A program made the translations under genes and the position numbers. Below, in pieces: positions 17,283 to 26,825 of a stretch of 64,000 nucleotides of DNA (positions within the stretch are counted from its first letter, which is position 1; the number at the start of each line of letters is the position of its first letter). Source of the stretch: an uncultured Bryobacteraceae bacterium. Its GTDB lineage: Bacteria > Acidobacteriota > Terriglobia > Bryobacterales > Bryobacteraceae. Location of the stretch: positions 37,878-101,877 of the forward strand of contig CAKZUE010000024.1 in the NCBI GenBank assembly GCA_937920635.1, in the 5' to 3' direction. The notes under the pieces are model-generated. The model was not told the DNA's origin, did no database searches, and saw only the letters and a program-made list of their open reading frames with translations.

Positions 17283-18695
17283 TCAGCGCGCCGGCCGTGG
17301 CGCGGGCGCTTTCTTCCACTCGTAAGCGAACCTCAGATCGGGAAGCCTGAGACGGCTGCGGAACGCCCGCTCCAGCACCCCTCGCGCCGCGTCGTCCAGC
17401 GGCCGCGGCGATTCGTATGACAGGCGCAGCACCGCGCCGGCTTCGGTGTAGCCGAACTCGTAGCCTTTCAACTCTCCGAACTCCGCTGGCCACAGCTCCC
17501 GGATCGGAGGCTGCACCCGTTCCAGAACCAGAAGCTGCATCGCTGCCAGATCCGGCGCCGGCGCAGGGGGCGGCGGCGCCGGCTGCCGCAGCCGCTCCCG
17601 CAGCGCCGCCAGCTCCTCTTCGCCCGCCACCTTCCGCACCTGAACTGTCGCCGGACGGCGCGTGCGTTGAATCAGCAGCCGCTCCGCCTCACGTACCTTC
17701 TCCGGCGCCACCGGCTCGGCTACCACTACCCGCAGCGTCACGCTGTCGCTCAGAATATCGAGCTGCTGGGTCAGCACATTCGACGCCCCCAACACCCGCA
17801 CCGCCTCCCGCGCCGCGCCCCTGGCCACCGTCTCCGCCGCAAGCTGGTTGAGCGAATTCCGCAACGGAATGAACAGCAGCACAAACGTGATCACCAGCAT
17901 CAGCACACGCCAGCGCAGCTTGCCAATATCGCCGATCGCCGCCTGCATATGGATCGTTTCGATCAGCGCGGCGAACGGCCCCCGGCGCGCCTCCTCCCGT
18001 GTCGCCGGCGCCACCGCCTCCCGCACCTCCGGTTCGTCCATGCCCTCCAGATAAAACACCAGAAACGCGCTCGCCCCGATCGCCACCAGGTTGGTCAAAA
18101 ATAGCAGCATCGCTCCGGAAATGATCGGCCAGTTCCACCCGCTGCCCACTCCGAACCCCACCGTGCATAGCGGCGGCATCAATGCCACTGCGATGGCCAC
18201 GCCAGGCAGCGCCGTCACGCCGCCGCCTCCTCCTCCACGGCATACCACCAGCGAGCCGGCCAGCCCGGAAAACATGGCCACGCCCAGATCCAGCAGGTTC
18301 GGCTGCGTCCGCGCCAGGATCTCGCTCGTCGGTGACTGGAACGGCAGCATCCAGACGAGAAACGCCGCAAACAGCACAGCCGTGATCACGCTGGCGAGAA
18401 TTCCAAAAAATGACTTCAGCCCCAGATACAAATCCGAAGCCGCAAACGCCAGCCCCGCCGCCAGAATCGGCCCCATCAACGGCGAAATCAGCATCGCGCC
18501 GATCACCACCGCCGGGCTGTTCAACACCAGCCCAAACGTCGCGATCCCTGCCGAAAGCAGCAGTTCCAGAACGTAATTCGCGTTCAGCACCCGCGCCGAA
18601 CGCACCATCTGCAAATAAACATTCGGCTTCGTGTTGGGGTCGATCTCCAGCGCGCGGTGAAATCGCTCGTGCAGCGCCCTCTTGGCCGACAGCAT
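17283..18695 (-). CDS. DUF389 family membrane protein
   Basis: 470 residues. The N-terminal half has about six hydrophobic helices with the family signatures GAMLISPLMGPI and GVAIAVALMPPLCT. A second, mainly soluble domain (about 300-470) carries alternating acidic and basic segments. A run of six glycines precedes the VALMPPL motif. DUF389 proteins are sometimes found beside transport genes, but no biochemical role is firmly established. No functional hint comes from neighbours: the acyltransferase upstream is 31 bp away in the same direction. Confidence 0.85.
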   Translation of the reverse strand: MLSAKRALHERFHRALEIDPNTKPNVYLQMVRSARVLNANYVLELLLSAGIATFGLVLNSPAVVIGAMLISPLMGPILAAGLAFAASDLYLGLKSFFGILASVITAVLFAAFLVWMLPFQSPTSEILARTQPNLLDLGVAMFSGLAGSLVVCRGGGGGGVTALPGVAIAVALMPPLCTVGFGVGSGWNWPIISGAMLLFLTNLVAIGASAFLVFYLEGMDEPEVREAVAPATREEARRGPFAALIETIHMQAAIGDIGKLRWRVLMLVITFVLLFIPLRNSLNQLAAETVARGAAREAVRVLGASNVLTQQLDILSDSVTLRVVVAEPVAPEKVREAERLLIQRTRRPATVQVRKVAGEEELAALRERLRQPAPPPPAPAPDLAAMQLLVLERVQPPIRELWPAEFGELKGYEFGYTEAGAVLRLSYESPRPLDDAARGVLERAFRSRLRLPDLRFAYEWKKAPAPRPAR

Positions 18696-18726
18696 GCCTT
18701 CATGCTAACAGTGCACCGCCGCGCCC

Positions 18727-19623
18727 TCAATACAGCGGTGGCTCGCCCGGAGGTCTGGTTTTCCACCGCCGGTGGATCCACAGCCACTGCTCCGGCGCGC
18801 GCCGGATCGCCGCTTCCAGCCGCGCCTGCACCGCCTGCGTGTCGGCTTGCGGCTCGCCGCTGATTTCTACCTCCGCCTCGAAATGAAGGACGTATTTCCC
18901 TTCTCTTTCCGACCACAGCGCGTAGCCCGGCACCACCGCCGCCCCCGTCCGGTGCGCCAGCCGCGCCAGCCCTGCATCGACGCACGCCTGCCGCCCGAAG
19001 AACTCCACGAACACGCCCCGGTCCGCCGTCACGTTCTGGTCCGCCAGGATCCCCACTGCGCCGTTGCTCCGCAGCGTTTCCACCAGCGGGCGCAAAAAGT
19101 CCTGCCCGCGCCCGATCACCCGGTTGCCGGACATCGTGCGGTACTGCGTCACCAGCTCGTCCAGCAGCGGATTGTCCATCGGGCGCGCGACCACCGCCAT
19201 CGGCTCCGTCATCAGCGCATGCGCAAAAGCGGAAAACTCCCAGTTGCCCAGATGCGCCGTCGCCACCAGCACGCCGCGCCCGCGCGCCTTCGCCTTCTCG
19301 TAGTTCTCAAGCCCCTCGTAGCGGATGAACTCGCCGATATTGTGTTTGCCGATGCGCGGAAACTGCGCCACCATGGCGATCACCCGCGCCAGATTCATCC
19401 AGCAGCCTTCCAGCAGCCGCGCCCGCGCCTCGCGGTCCAGCTCCGGCATCGCCAGCTCGAAGTTCCGCCATGCCGCGCGCCGCAGCCGCGGCGCCGCCAG
19501 GTCCAGCAGCGCCACCGCCCGCCGCGCCGCCCGCACAGGATCGCGGCTGTTGCACAACCAGCGCAGCAATGCCCGCGCCAGCGCGGTCTCAGCGGCATTA
19601 CGAAACTTGGATCGGCGCGCCAA
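18727..19623 (-). CDS. Lysophospholipid/lipid A acyltransferase (LpxL/HtrB family)
   Basis: 298 residues matching the lipid A lauroyl/myristoyl acyltransferase family. The catalytic H-x4-E motif is visible as HLGNWE. Other conserved blocks are VVARPMDNPLLD, the GILADQN segment and FFGR; the C-terminal QWLWIHRRWKTRP is characteristic. It would add a secondary acyl chain to lipid A, or make a related lipid, at the inner membrane. No lpx neighbours are present, so the acceptor is inferred from the family only. Confidence 0.85.
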   Translation of the reverse strand: MARRSKFRNAAETALARALLRWLCNSRDPVRAARRAVALLDLAAPRLRRAAWRNFELAMPELDREARARLLEGCWMNLARVIAMVAQFPRIGKHNIGEFIRYEGLENYEKAKARGRGVLVATAHLGNWEFSAFAHALMTEPMAVVARPMDNPLLDELVTQYRTMSGNRVIGRGQDFLRPLVETLRSNGAVGILADQNVTADRGVFVEFFGRQACVDAGLARLAHRTGAAVVPGYALWSEREGKYVLHFEAEVEISGEPQADTQAVQARLEAAIRRAPEQWLWIHRRWKTRPPGEPPLY

Positions 19624-19643
19624 AGCGGTATTCTAGCGCCCTG

Positions 19644-20762
19644 CTATTCGATCCACCCGCCCGCCAGCACCAGTTCGCCGTCATACATCACCGCCGCCTG
19701 CCCGGGCGTCACCGCGCGCTGCGGCTCGTCGAAAACGATCTCCACGCGGCTGTCATCGCCTGTGGGATACACTGTCGCCGGCGCCGCCTCATGCTTGTTG
19801 CGGATCTTCACCTCGGCGCGCCGCGGCTCGCGCAGCGGCTCGATGGAAACCCAGTTCACCTCCCGCGCCAAAAGCCGCGCCCGCCGCAGCTCCTCGTCGC
19901 GTCCCACGATCACCTGCTGCGTCGCAGGATCGGTCGCGATCACATACAGCGGCTCGCCCGCCGCCACGCCGATCCCCTTGCGCTGCCCCACCGTGAAATG
20001 ATGCACGCCCCGGTGCCGCGCCAGCACCCTGCCGTCCCGCGCCACCACCTCCCCTTCCACCGCCTCCCGCCTCATGCCCTTCTCCTCGAAGTACGCGTCG
20101 ATGAACGCCGCATAGTCCCCGTTGGGCACGAAACAAATCTCCTGCGAATCGTTTTTTTGCGCCACCGGCACGCCCAGCTCCGCCGCCAGCGCCCGCACTT
20201 CAGGCTTCGTCAACCGCCCCAGCGGAAACAGCGTCCGCGCCATCTGCTCCTGCTTCAGCCCCCACAGGAAGTACGTCTGATCCTTGGCCGCATCGCGCCC
20301 GCGCCGCAGTTCCCACCGCCCCGTCTCCCCGTTGAAATCGATCCACGCGTAATGCCCGGTGGCGATATAGTCGGCGCCCGCTCCCGCCGCCAGTTCCAGA
20401 AACCGGTCGAACTTGATGTAGTGGTTGCACAGCGTGCACGGAATCGGCGTGCGCCCGCTCAGATACTCCTCCACAAACGGCCGCACCACTTCGCGTTCAA
20501 ATTGCTCCTCCAGGTTCAGCACGTAATACGGAATGCCCAGATGCGCCGCCACCGCACGGGCATCGTAGACGTCGTCGAGCGAGCAGCACCGCCCCGTCGC
20601 GCCTTCCACCTGCAATTGAGGCAGCCGCCGCTGGTTCCACAACTGCATCGTCAGCCCGATGATGCGGCGCCCCTCCCGCTTCAGCAGCGCCGCCGCTGTC
20701 GAGGAATCGACGCCTCCCGACATCGCCACCGCGATCAGGGCATCCGCAGGAATCTCACGCAT
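19644..20762 (-). CDS. mnmA: tRNA-specific 2-thiouridylase MnmA
   Basis: 372 residues. PP-loop ATPase motif AMSGGVDSS at residues 13-21. The catalytic cysteine pair consists of the first Cys of PCTLCN and the Cys of DSQEICFV. Another conserved block is ATGHYA. The enzyme thiolates U34 of tRNA-Lys, -Glu and -Gln using sulfur relayed from a cysteine desulfurase. That partner is the gene immediately upstream, overlapping by eight bases, so the pair forms a two-gene operon for tRNA thiolation. Confidence 0.95.
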   Translation of the reverse strand: MREIPADALIAVAMSGGVDSSTAAALLKREGRRIIGLTMQLWNQRRLPQLQVEGATGRCCSLDDVYDARAVAAHLGIPYYVLNLEEQFEREVVRPFVEEYLSGRTPIPCTLCNHYIKFDRFLELAAGAGADYIATGHYAWIDFNGETGRWELRRGRDAAKDQTYFLWGLKQEQMARTLFPLGRLTKPEVRALAAELGVPVAQKNDSQEICFVPNGDYAAFIDAYFEEKGMRREAVEGEVVARDGRVLARHRGVHHFTVGQRKGIGVAAGEPLYVIATDPATQQVIVGRDEELRRARLLAREVNWVSIEPLREPRRAEVKIRNKHEAAPATVYPTGDDSRVEIVFDEPQRAVTPGQAAVMYDGELVLAGGWIE

Positions 20763-21852
20763 ACGCGGGACTCAGCTTTCTCAGCCGCGCCACGGCCTTC
20801 TCGAGCGCCTCCACCAGCGCCTCCACGTCCGCCATCGTGTTGCCGCGTCCCAGAGAGATCCGCACCGACGCCTTCGACAACGCCGGAGGCACGCCCATCG
20901 CCTCCAGCACGTGCGAGGGCCGCGTCGCTCCCGAAGAGCACGCCGCCCCCGTGGATACCGCGAAGCCCGCCAGGTCCAGCGCAATCACCAGCGCTTCGGC
21001 TTCGATGCCCGGAAACGCCATGTTGCTCGTGTTCGGCACGCGCGGCGCGCCGCGGCCGTGAATCACGACATCCGGGATCCGCTCGAGCGCCAGCTCTTCC
21101 AGCCGGTCGCGCAGCGGCGCGGTCTCCGCGCGCGGCAACTGCGCGGCAGCGCCCATGGCGGCGATGCCCGGCACGTTTTCCGTGCCCGCGCGCCGCTCGC
21201 GTTCATGCCGTCCCCCCACCTGCCTCGAAACCAGCTTCACCCCGTCGCGCACATACAGCGCGCCCACGCCCTTCGGCGCATGAAACTTGTGCCCGCTGAT
21301 CGAATACAGATCCGCGCCCAGCGCCTTCACATCCACCGCGATCCGTCCCGCTGCCTGCACGCCGTCGCTGTGGAACAGCACGCCCGCTTCGCGCGCCACC
21401 GCCGCGATCTCTTCCACCGGTTGCAGCACGCCCGTCTCGTTGTTGGCGTGCATCACGCTGATCAGCGCCGTGTCCGGCCGCAAGGCTTCGCGGATGTCGT
21501 CCGGATCCACACGCCCCTGCCCGTCCACGCGAACCACTGTGGCGCCGCGCCGCCGCGCCGCTTCCAGCACCGCCGGATGCTCGATCGCCGTGGTGATCAC
21601 GTGCCCTTCCGGCGCGCCCAGAACCGCCAGATTGTCCGCCTCCGTGCCGCCCGAGGTGAACACCACCTCCTTCGGCCCGCAGCCCAGCAGCCGCGCCACC
21701 GCCGCCCGCGCGGCTTCCACTTCCTTGCGCGCCTGCTGCCCGGGCGTATGGATCGAGGACGGGTTCCCGAACACCTCCGCGAGGACGCGCGTCAGCACTT
21801 CCAGCACTTCGGGCGCGATCGGACTGGTCGCGTTGTGGTCGAAATATCGCAT
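20755..21852 (-). CDS. Cysteine desulfurase (NifS/IscS family)
   Basis: 365 residues from ATG 21852 ([11 protein letters not shown], the classical family start); the frame is open upstream but that is a shadow. PLP lysine in [10 protein letters not shown], active cysteine in STGAACSSG, and the early HNATSP and FGNPSSIH motifs are all present. The enzyme removes sulfur from cysteine for Fe-S clusters or tRNA thiolation. Its overlap with mnmA points to tRNA modification as at least one task. No iscU or iscA lies in the window. Confidence 0.93.
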   Translation of the reverse strand: MRYFDHNATSPIAPEVLEVLTRVLAEVFGNPSSIHTPGQQARKEVEAARAAVARLLGCGPKEVVFTSGGTEADNLAVLGAPEGHVITTAIEHPAVLEAARRRGATVVRVDGQGRVDPDDIREALRPDTALISVMHANNETGVLQPVEEIAAVAREAGVLFHSDGVQAAGRIAVDVKALGADLYSISGHKFHAPKGVGALYVRDGVKLVSRQVGGRHERERRAGTENVPGIAAMGAAAQLPRAETAPLRDRLEELALERIPDVVIHGRGAPRVPNTSNMAFPGIEAEALVIALDLAGFAVSTGAACSSGATRPSHVLEAMGVPPALSKASVRISLGRGNTMADVEALVEALEKAVARLRKLSPAYA

Positions 21853-21876
21853 GGAAAGCCCCGCTATTCTGATTGT

Positions 21877-22671
21877 ATGATGCGCGGCTCCAGGCTGATC
21901 GCGTTGCTCACCGATTTCGGCTGGCGCGACATCTATGTGGGCGTCATGAAGGGCGTCATCGCCGGCATCGCGCCCCGGGCGCGCGTCGTCGACCTCTGCC
22001 ATGACATTGAGCCGCAGGAGATCGATCAGGCGCGCTTCCTGCTCCGCTCCTCCGTGCCCTACTTCCCCAAAGCAACCATTTTTGTCTGCGTCGTCGATCC
22101 CGGCGTCGGCAGCGCGCGCCGCGCTCTCTGCGTGGAGTCCGGCGGCCGCATCTTCATAGGTCCGGACAACGGCCTGTTCACGGAAGCGCTCGCCGAAAAA
22201 GGCGCCAAAGCGCGCGAGATCTCCAATCCGAAGCTGCGGCTCCCCGCGGTGAGCCAAACATTTCATGGCCGCGACGTTTTCGCCCCCGCGGCCGCCCATC
22301 TCGCGGCGGGCGTGCCGCCTTCCCGGCTCGGCAGGCTCGTCCGCGATCCCGTGCGCCTCCCGCCGCTCGATCCCGTCCGCACTGGCAGGCGCTTCTGGAG
22401 CGGCCGTGTCGCGCACATCGACCGCTTCGGCAACCTCGTCACCAATCTGCCCGCCGCGGAGTTCCTGCCGCCCGCCGTGCGCGGCGCCGCCGTCTCCGCG
22501 GGCTTCGAGACCATTCGCCGCATCTGCCGTTCTTACGCGGAAGCCCCGGAGGGCGAGCTGTTCCTCATCGCCGGCAGCAGCGGCACCATCGAGATCTCGC
22601 TGAAACAGGCCTCGGCGGCGAAGAAGCTGGGCGTCGCTGTCGGCGCCCCCGTCGAACTGGAGATCTGGTAG
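21877..22671 (+). CDS. SAM hydroxide adenosyltransferase (DUF62/fluorinase-like family)
   Basis: 264 residues. Family motifs LTDFG..D.YVGVMKG, VVDPGVGS, GPDNGLFT and FHGRDVFAPAAAHLA are present, with the C-terminal beta-barrel entry HIDRFGNLVTNL. Members hydrolyse S-adenosylmethionine to adenosine and methionine using an activated water; the fluorinase and chlorinase branches need a halide-binding loop not evident here. Two adjacent ATG codons (21877, 21880) can start it. It is divergent from the desulfurase by 24 bases and its stop touches the mutM start, forming an operon with mutM. Confidence 0.85.
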   Translation: MMRGSRLIALLTDFGWRDIYVGVMKGVIAGIAPRARVVDLCHDIEPQEIDQARFLLRSSVPYFPKATIFVCVVDPGVGSARRALCVESGGRIFIGPDNGLFTEALAEKGAKAREISNPKLRLPAVSQTFHGRDVFAPAAAHLAAGVPPSRLGRLVRDPVRLPPLDPVRTGRRFWSGRVAHIDRFGNLVTNLPAAEFLPPAVRGAAVSAGFETIRRICRSYAEAPEGELFLIAGSSGTIEISLKQASAAKKLGVAVGAPVELEIW

Positions 22672-23463
22672 GTGCCCGAGCTGCCCGAAGTGCAGGCTGT
22701 CGCCGAACGCCTCCGCGCCGCCGCTCCGTGGGCGCGCATCACCGGCTTCGGCCAGTTCCGGCCCAGCACCATGAACGGCGGCGTTCATGCCCCTGGCAGG
22801 CGCATCGAGTCCATCGACCGCCGCGGCAAGAACCTCATCCTCCGCCTCAGCGGCGGCTGGTTCGCCCGCGTCCATTTGAAGATGACCGGAGACCTGCGCG
22901 TGCTGCCGGATGCGCGCCTGCGGCCACAAACCGTGCGCGCGTGGTTCTCGCTCGACGACGGGCGCGCCGTCGTTCTCGACGATCCCCGCGCCTTGGGCCG
23001 CATCTCGCTCCATCCGGAACACGAAGAACCGGAATTGTTTCAGGATCTCGGCCCCGAACCGTTCAGCCCGGAGTTCACTCCTGCCGCGCTGTACGCTTCC
23101 TCGCGCCGCACCGCGCGCCCCGCCAAGATCTGGCTGATGGACCAGAGCACGGTGGCCGGGCTCGGCAATATTTACGCCGCCGAAGCGCTTTTCGAGGCCG
23201 GCATCGATCCCCGCCGGCCCGCCGCACGGCTCTCGCGCCGGCGCGTGGAACGCCTCCACGCCGCCATCCTGCGGGTGCTGGAAACCGCCCTCGCCAGCGT
23301 GCGCGCCGCCTATGAGAGGCCCGGCGCGTTCTCGGAAGGCGAGTTCTACCCGGTCGCCGTGTACGGCCGCGAAGGCCAGCCGTGCCGCCGCTGCGGCGCC
23401 GCCGTGCGCCGCATCCCGCAGGGCGGCCGTTCGACATACTACTGCCCAAAGTGCCAAAAATAG
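22672..23463 (+). CDS. mutM: Formamidopyrimidine-DNA glycosylase (Fpg/MutM)
   Basis: 263 residues starting with GTG directly after the previous stop. The mature N-terminus PELPEV supplies the catalytic Pro and Glu. The helix-two-turn-helix region contains VAGLGNIYAAEALFEAGIDP, and the C-terminal zinc finger shows C-x2-C and C-x2-C (PCRRCGAAV...YYCPKC). It excises 8-oxoguanine and formamidopyrimidines during base excision repair. The intact finger and loop suggest true Fpg rather than the Nei-like branch. Confidence 0.95.
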   Translation: MPELPEVQAVAERLRAAAPWARITGFGQFRPSTMNGGVHAPGRRIESIDRRGKNLILRLSGGWFARVHLKMTGDLRVLPDARLRPQTVRAWFSLDDGRAVVLDDPRALGRISLHPEHEEPELFQDLGPEPFSPEFTPAALYASSRRTARPAKIWLMDQSTVAGLGNIYAAEALFEAGIDPRRPAARLSRRRVERLHAAILRVLETALASVRAAYERPGAFSEGEFYPVAVYGREGQPCRRCGAAVRRIPQGGRSTYYCPKCQK

Positions 23464-23473
23464 AAGTAAGGGC

Positions 23474-25351
23474 ATGGGCAGTTCTTCCCGTAAATCGCGT
23501 GCGGACGAATTCCGCGAGTTGCTGGGCAGGCGCGCCCTGGTCGCCGACGGCGCCATGGGCACGATGCTGTACACGCGCGGCATCTTCATCAACCGCTGCT
23601 TCGACGAGCTCAACCTCAGCGCGCCGCAGATGGTGCGCGACATCCACGCCGAGTACGTCCGCGCGGGCGCCGAGATCCTGGAAAGCAACACCTTCGGCGC
23701 CACCCGCGCGCGCCTCGCCTCCTACGGCCTCGCCGACAGGCTCGCCGAGATCAACCGCGCCGGGGTGCGGCTGGCCCGTGAAGCGGCGTCGGAGCGCTCG
23801 CACGTCTTCGTCGCCGGCGCCATCGGTCCGCTCGGCCTCCACATCGAACCGCTCGGCCCCACTTCCTTCGAGGAAGCCCGCGCCATGTTCCGCGAGCAGA
23901 TCGACGCCCTGCTGGAAGCCGGCGTGGATCTGCTGATCTTCGAAACCTTCTCCAACCTCAGTGAACTGCGCGAGGCGGTCGCCGCCGCCCGCGATGCGGC
24001 AGGCGACGAAATCGCCGTCGTCGCCCAGGTCACCGCCGACGAAGAGGGGCGCCTCCCCGACGGCGCCGACACCGGAACCTTCGCCCGCTTCCTCGACCAG
24101 TTGCCTGCCGACGTGATCGGCGTAAATTGCTCCGTCGGCCCCAAGCCCACGCTGGAGACGCTGGAGCGCATGCTGGCTTTCACCCGGAAGCCGCTCTCGG
24201 CCATGCCCAACGCCGGCCACCCCACCCGCATCGAGGGCCGCAACATCTATCTCAGCTCGCCCGAATACATGGCCCAGTACGCCCGCCGCATGCTCTGGGC
24301 CGGCGTCAGGATCGTCGGCGGCTGCTGCGGCACCACGCCGGACCACATCAAGAGCATCGCCAGCGAGGCCCGCAGCCTCCAGCCCGGCCTGCGCCACGCC
24401 GCCGCTCCGGCGGCGGCGCCGGAGGCCGGGAGCAAGGCCCTTCGCAAGATTGCACTGGAAGAAAAATCTCCTCTCGGCGCGAAAATAGCCTCCGGGAAAT
24501 TCGTCGTTTTCGTAGAAATTCTGCCGCCGCGCGGCATCGACGCCTCCCGCGAAATCGCCGGTGCGAAGCTGTGCCGCGAAGCCGGCATCGACGCCATCAA
24601 CGTCCCCGACGGGCCCCGCGCCAGCGCCCGCATGAGCGCGCAGGTCACCTGCCAGCTCATCGAGCGCGGCGCGGGCATCGAAACCGTCCTCCATTTCTGC
24701 TGCCGGGACCGGAATATACTGGGTATTCAAAGCGAATTACTCGGCGCATATGCTGCCGGAATCCGCAATCTGATCTGCATCACCGGCGACCCTCCGCGCA
24801 TGGGCGCCTACCCCAACGCCACCGCCGTGTTCGACGTCGACTCCATCGGACTCTGCAACATCGTCAACAACCTCAACCAGGGGCTCGACATCGGCGGCCA
24901 TCCCTTCGGCAGCCAGACCGGACTGGTTCTCGGCGTGGGCGCCAATCCAGGCGCGCTCAACGTGGAAGAGGAGATCCGCCGCACCGAGTGGAAGGTGCTC
25001 GCCGGCGCCGAGTTCATCGTCACCCAGCCCGTGTTTGATGTGTCTCTGCTCGAACGGTTCCTGGAGCGGATCCGCGGCTTCCGCATCCCGGTCATCGCCG
25101 GCATCTGGCCGCTGACCTCGCTGCGCAACGCTGAATTCATGGTGAACGAATTGCGCGTCCCCGTGCCGGAGGAGTTCATCGAGCGAATGCGCGGCGCCTC
25201 CGATCCGGAACAGGCGCGCCGCGAGGGCGTGGCCATCGCTCAGGAGATGATCCGCCGCGTCCGCCCCATGATCGAGGGCGTGCAGCTCAGCGCCCCGTTC
25301 GGCCGTTATGAGCTGGCTGTCGAGGTTGCCCGCGCGGTGGGGCCGCGTTAG
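23474..25351 (+). CDS. Bifunctional homocysteine S-methyltransferase / methylenetetrahydrofolate reductase
   Basis: 625 residues from ATG 23474; the upstream open frame is a shadow of mutM. Residues about 10-300 are the homocysteine-binding barrel with zinc ligands in VNCSVGP and VGGCCGTTPDH. Residues about 325-615 are a MetF-type TIM barrel with VEILPPRG, the FAD-binding ITGDPP and NPGALNVEEE. The two halves join by a short linker rich in Ala. The fusion would make methyl-THF and pass the methyl group to homocysteine in one polypeptide, as in the known bifunctional form. The methyltransferase half lacks cobalamin-binding domains, so a separate source of B12-independent transfer is assumed. 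Confidence 0.9.
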   Translation: MGSSSRKSRADEFRELLGRRALVADGAMGTMLYTRGIFINRCFDELNLSAPQMVRDIHAEYVRAGAEILESNTFGATRARLASYGLADRLAEINRAGVRLAREAASERSHVFVAGAIGPLGLHIEPLGPTSFEEARAMFREQIDALLEAGVDLLIFETFSNLSELREAVAAARDAAGDEIAVVAQVTADEEGRLPDGADTGTFARFLDQLPADVIGVNCSVGPKPTLETLERMLAFTRKPLSAMPNAGHPTRIEGRNIYLSSPEYMAQYARRMLWAGVRIVGGCCGTTPDHIKSIASEARSLQPGLRHAAAPAAAPEAGSKALRKIALEEKSPLGAKIASGKFVVFVEILPPRGIDASREIAGAKLCREAGIDAINVPDGPRASARMSAQVTCQLIERGAGIETVLHFCCRDRNILGIQSELLGAYAAGIRNLICITGDPPRMGAYPNATAVFDVDSIGLCNIVNNLNQGLDIGGHPFGSQTGLVLGVGANPGALNVEEEIRRTEWKVLAGAEFIVTQPVFDVSLLERFLERIRGFRIPVIAGIWPLTSLRNAEFMVNELRVPVPEEFIERMRGASDPEQARREGVAIAQEMIRRVRPMIEGVQLSAPFGRYELAVEVARAVGPR

Positions 25352-25378
25352 ACTGGCAGGTTTGCACCGGAGATTTGA

Positions 25379-26017
25379 GTGGCCACCGATCTGATCGAAA
25401 TCGACGCCGAGCAGCCGTCCGTCGAGGCCATCGAACGCGCCGCCATCGCCATCCGGCGCGGACAGATCGTGGCCATCCCCACCGACGCGCTCTACACGTT
25501 GGTCGCCGATCCCTTCAACCTCCACGCCGTCGGCCGCGTCTTCGCCGCCAAGGGGCGCGAAAGCCAGCGCTCCCTGCCCCTGCTCGTCAGCGACTTTTTC
25601 ATGGCCGAAGAGCTGGCTTCGGAACTCCCCGCCCGGTTTTACCTCCTCGCCCGCCGCTTCTGGCCCGGGCCGCTGTCCATCATCGTGCCTGCCAGCGCGC
25701 GCGTGCCGCTGAAAGTCACCGGCAATACCGGGCGGCTCGCTCTCCGCCAGCCCCGCTCCCCCGTGGCCCAGGCACTGATCGACTGGCTCGGACAGCCTCT
25801 GATCGGCACCTCCGCCAACGTCAGCGGCCAGCCCACCTGCCGATCCGGCATCGAGGCTTTCGCCATTCTCGACGGTCGCATCGACCTGGTGCTGGACGGC
25901 GGCTCCTGCATCGGCGCCGGCGCCACCACCGTGGACGTCACCGAGCCCTTCTGGCGCATCATTCGCGAGGGCTGCATCCCGGAACGGGAGATCGCGGAAT
26001 GCTTGCATGGCGTTTGA
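25379..26017 (+). CDS. tsaC: L-threonylcarbamoyladenylate synthase (YrdC/Sua5 family)
   Basis: 212 residues, GTG start. Conserved blocks are PTDALYTLVADPFN, FAAKGRESQRSLPLLV, the FWPGPLSIIVP segment and GTSANVSGQP. The enzyme makes threonylcarbamoyl-AMP for t6A37 tRNA modification. It has the single YrdC domain without the C-terminal Sua5 extension. The 3' end overlaps the start of the next gene by 19 bases, so the two are translated together. Confidence 0.88.
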   Translation: MATDLIEIDAEQPSVEAIERAAIAIRRGQIVAIPTDALYTLVADPFNLHAVGRVFAAKGRESQRSLPLLVSDFFMAEELASELPARFYLLARRFWPGPLSIIVPASARVPLKVTGNTGRLALRQPRSPVAQALIDWLGQPLIGTSANVSGQPTCRSGIEAFAILDGRIDLVLDGGSCIGAGATTVDVTEPFWRIIREGCIPEREIAECLHGV

Positions 26018-26787
26018 GTCTCCTCCTGCTGCTGGCCTGGCCGGCGCTTCCTTTGCAGAACTCCGCGCTGCCCCGCGGCGGCGACCTCGGCCGCGAATGG
26101 CTGGCGGAAGAGTGGAGCACGAGCAAAGTGCTCGCGAAGGGCAAATGGGTGCGCGAGGGCGACAGCGCCCGCTTCCGCGTCTTTTACACCGACGCCAAGG
26201 GCCGCCCCGCCACATGGACTGTCGAGATCCTGTCGATCGAAGGCAACTCGGTACGCATGAGGGTCAGGATTCCGTTTGGCAACCAAACCCGGACCTACGC
26301 TGCTTCCGGCGTCATCCAGAGCGATGGCCGCACCATCCGGGGCAAAGCCGAATGGTGCAAGACTTCTCTGTCCTGCGGCTTCCGCGTCGTCGCCGACTGG
26401 AAGCCTGTCGCGCAGGGCGTGGCCGATGTCGCCAGAGCCACACCGGCCCCGCCGCCCACATCGGTGATGCGGGACGGCATCCGCGCCAATCCCGGCAAAG
26501 TCTGGCGCGTTATTGATCTCACCACCCCGGGCTTCCATTGGCAGGGAACCTGGACTTTCGACGGCCCCTCCGTCCGCTTTTCCTACCAGGACAAAAATTC
26601 CGGCGCGAAAGCCGAAGGCATGCTCGAGCTCCAGCGTTGGGACGGCGCTTACGTGCGCCTGTTCAACCGCGGCGCTTCCGATACGTACGAGGGCTATGTC
26701 CAGCCAGACGGCAAGACGCTGAAGGGCACGGCGAAGAGCTGCGGCGCCGATCCCAGGTGCCGCTGGGAGGCCGTGATCGAAAAATAA
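25999..26787 (+). CDS. Exported protein with two copies of an unrecognised domain
   Basis: 262 residues from ATG 25999, giving a signal peptide (MLAWRLSLLLLLAWPALP). Two segments, about 48-134 and 183-261, align with each other: each begins G-x-W-x3-G-x-S-x-R-F and ends with a block G-[VY]-[IV]-Q-x-D-G-[RK]-T-[IL]-[RK]-G-x-A followed by two cysteines four or five residues apart and a Trp- or Phe-containing tail. A Pro/Ala linker joins them. I recognise no family; the cysteines suggest one disulfide per domain. It is followed 38 bp later by the 6S RNA transcript. Confidence 0.75.
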   Translation: MLAWRLSLLLLLAWPALPLQNSALPRGGDLGREWLAEEWSTSKVLAKGKWVREGDSARFRVFYTDAKGRPATWTVEILSIEGNSVRMRVRIPFGNQTRTYAASGVIQSDGRTIRGKAEWCKTSLSCGFRVVADWKPVAQGVADVARATPAPPPTSVMRDGIRANPGKVWRVIDLTTPGFHWQGTWTFDGPSVRFSYQDKNSGAKAEGMLELQRWDGAYVRLFNRGASDTYEGYVQPDGKTLKGTAKSCGADPRCRWEAVIEK

Positions 26788-26788
26788 G

Positions 26789-26818
26789 TTGGCGCGCCCG
26801 CCCCTCGCACGCTATCCT
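26789..26818 (+). promoter_or_regulatory. Promoter of 6S RNA
   Basis: -35 TTGGCG (26789-26794), 18-bp spacer, -10 TATCCT (26813-26818). The expected start at about 26826 is the first base of the 6S closing stem. The -35 begins two bases after the previous stop codon. Confidence 0.65.
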
Positions 26819-26825
26819 TACCTTC

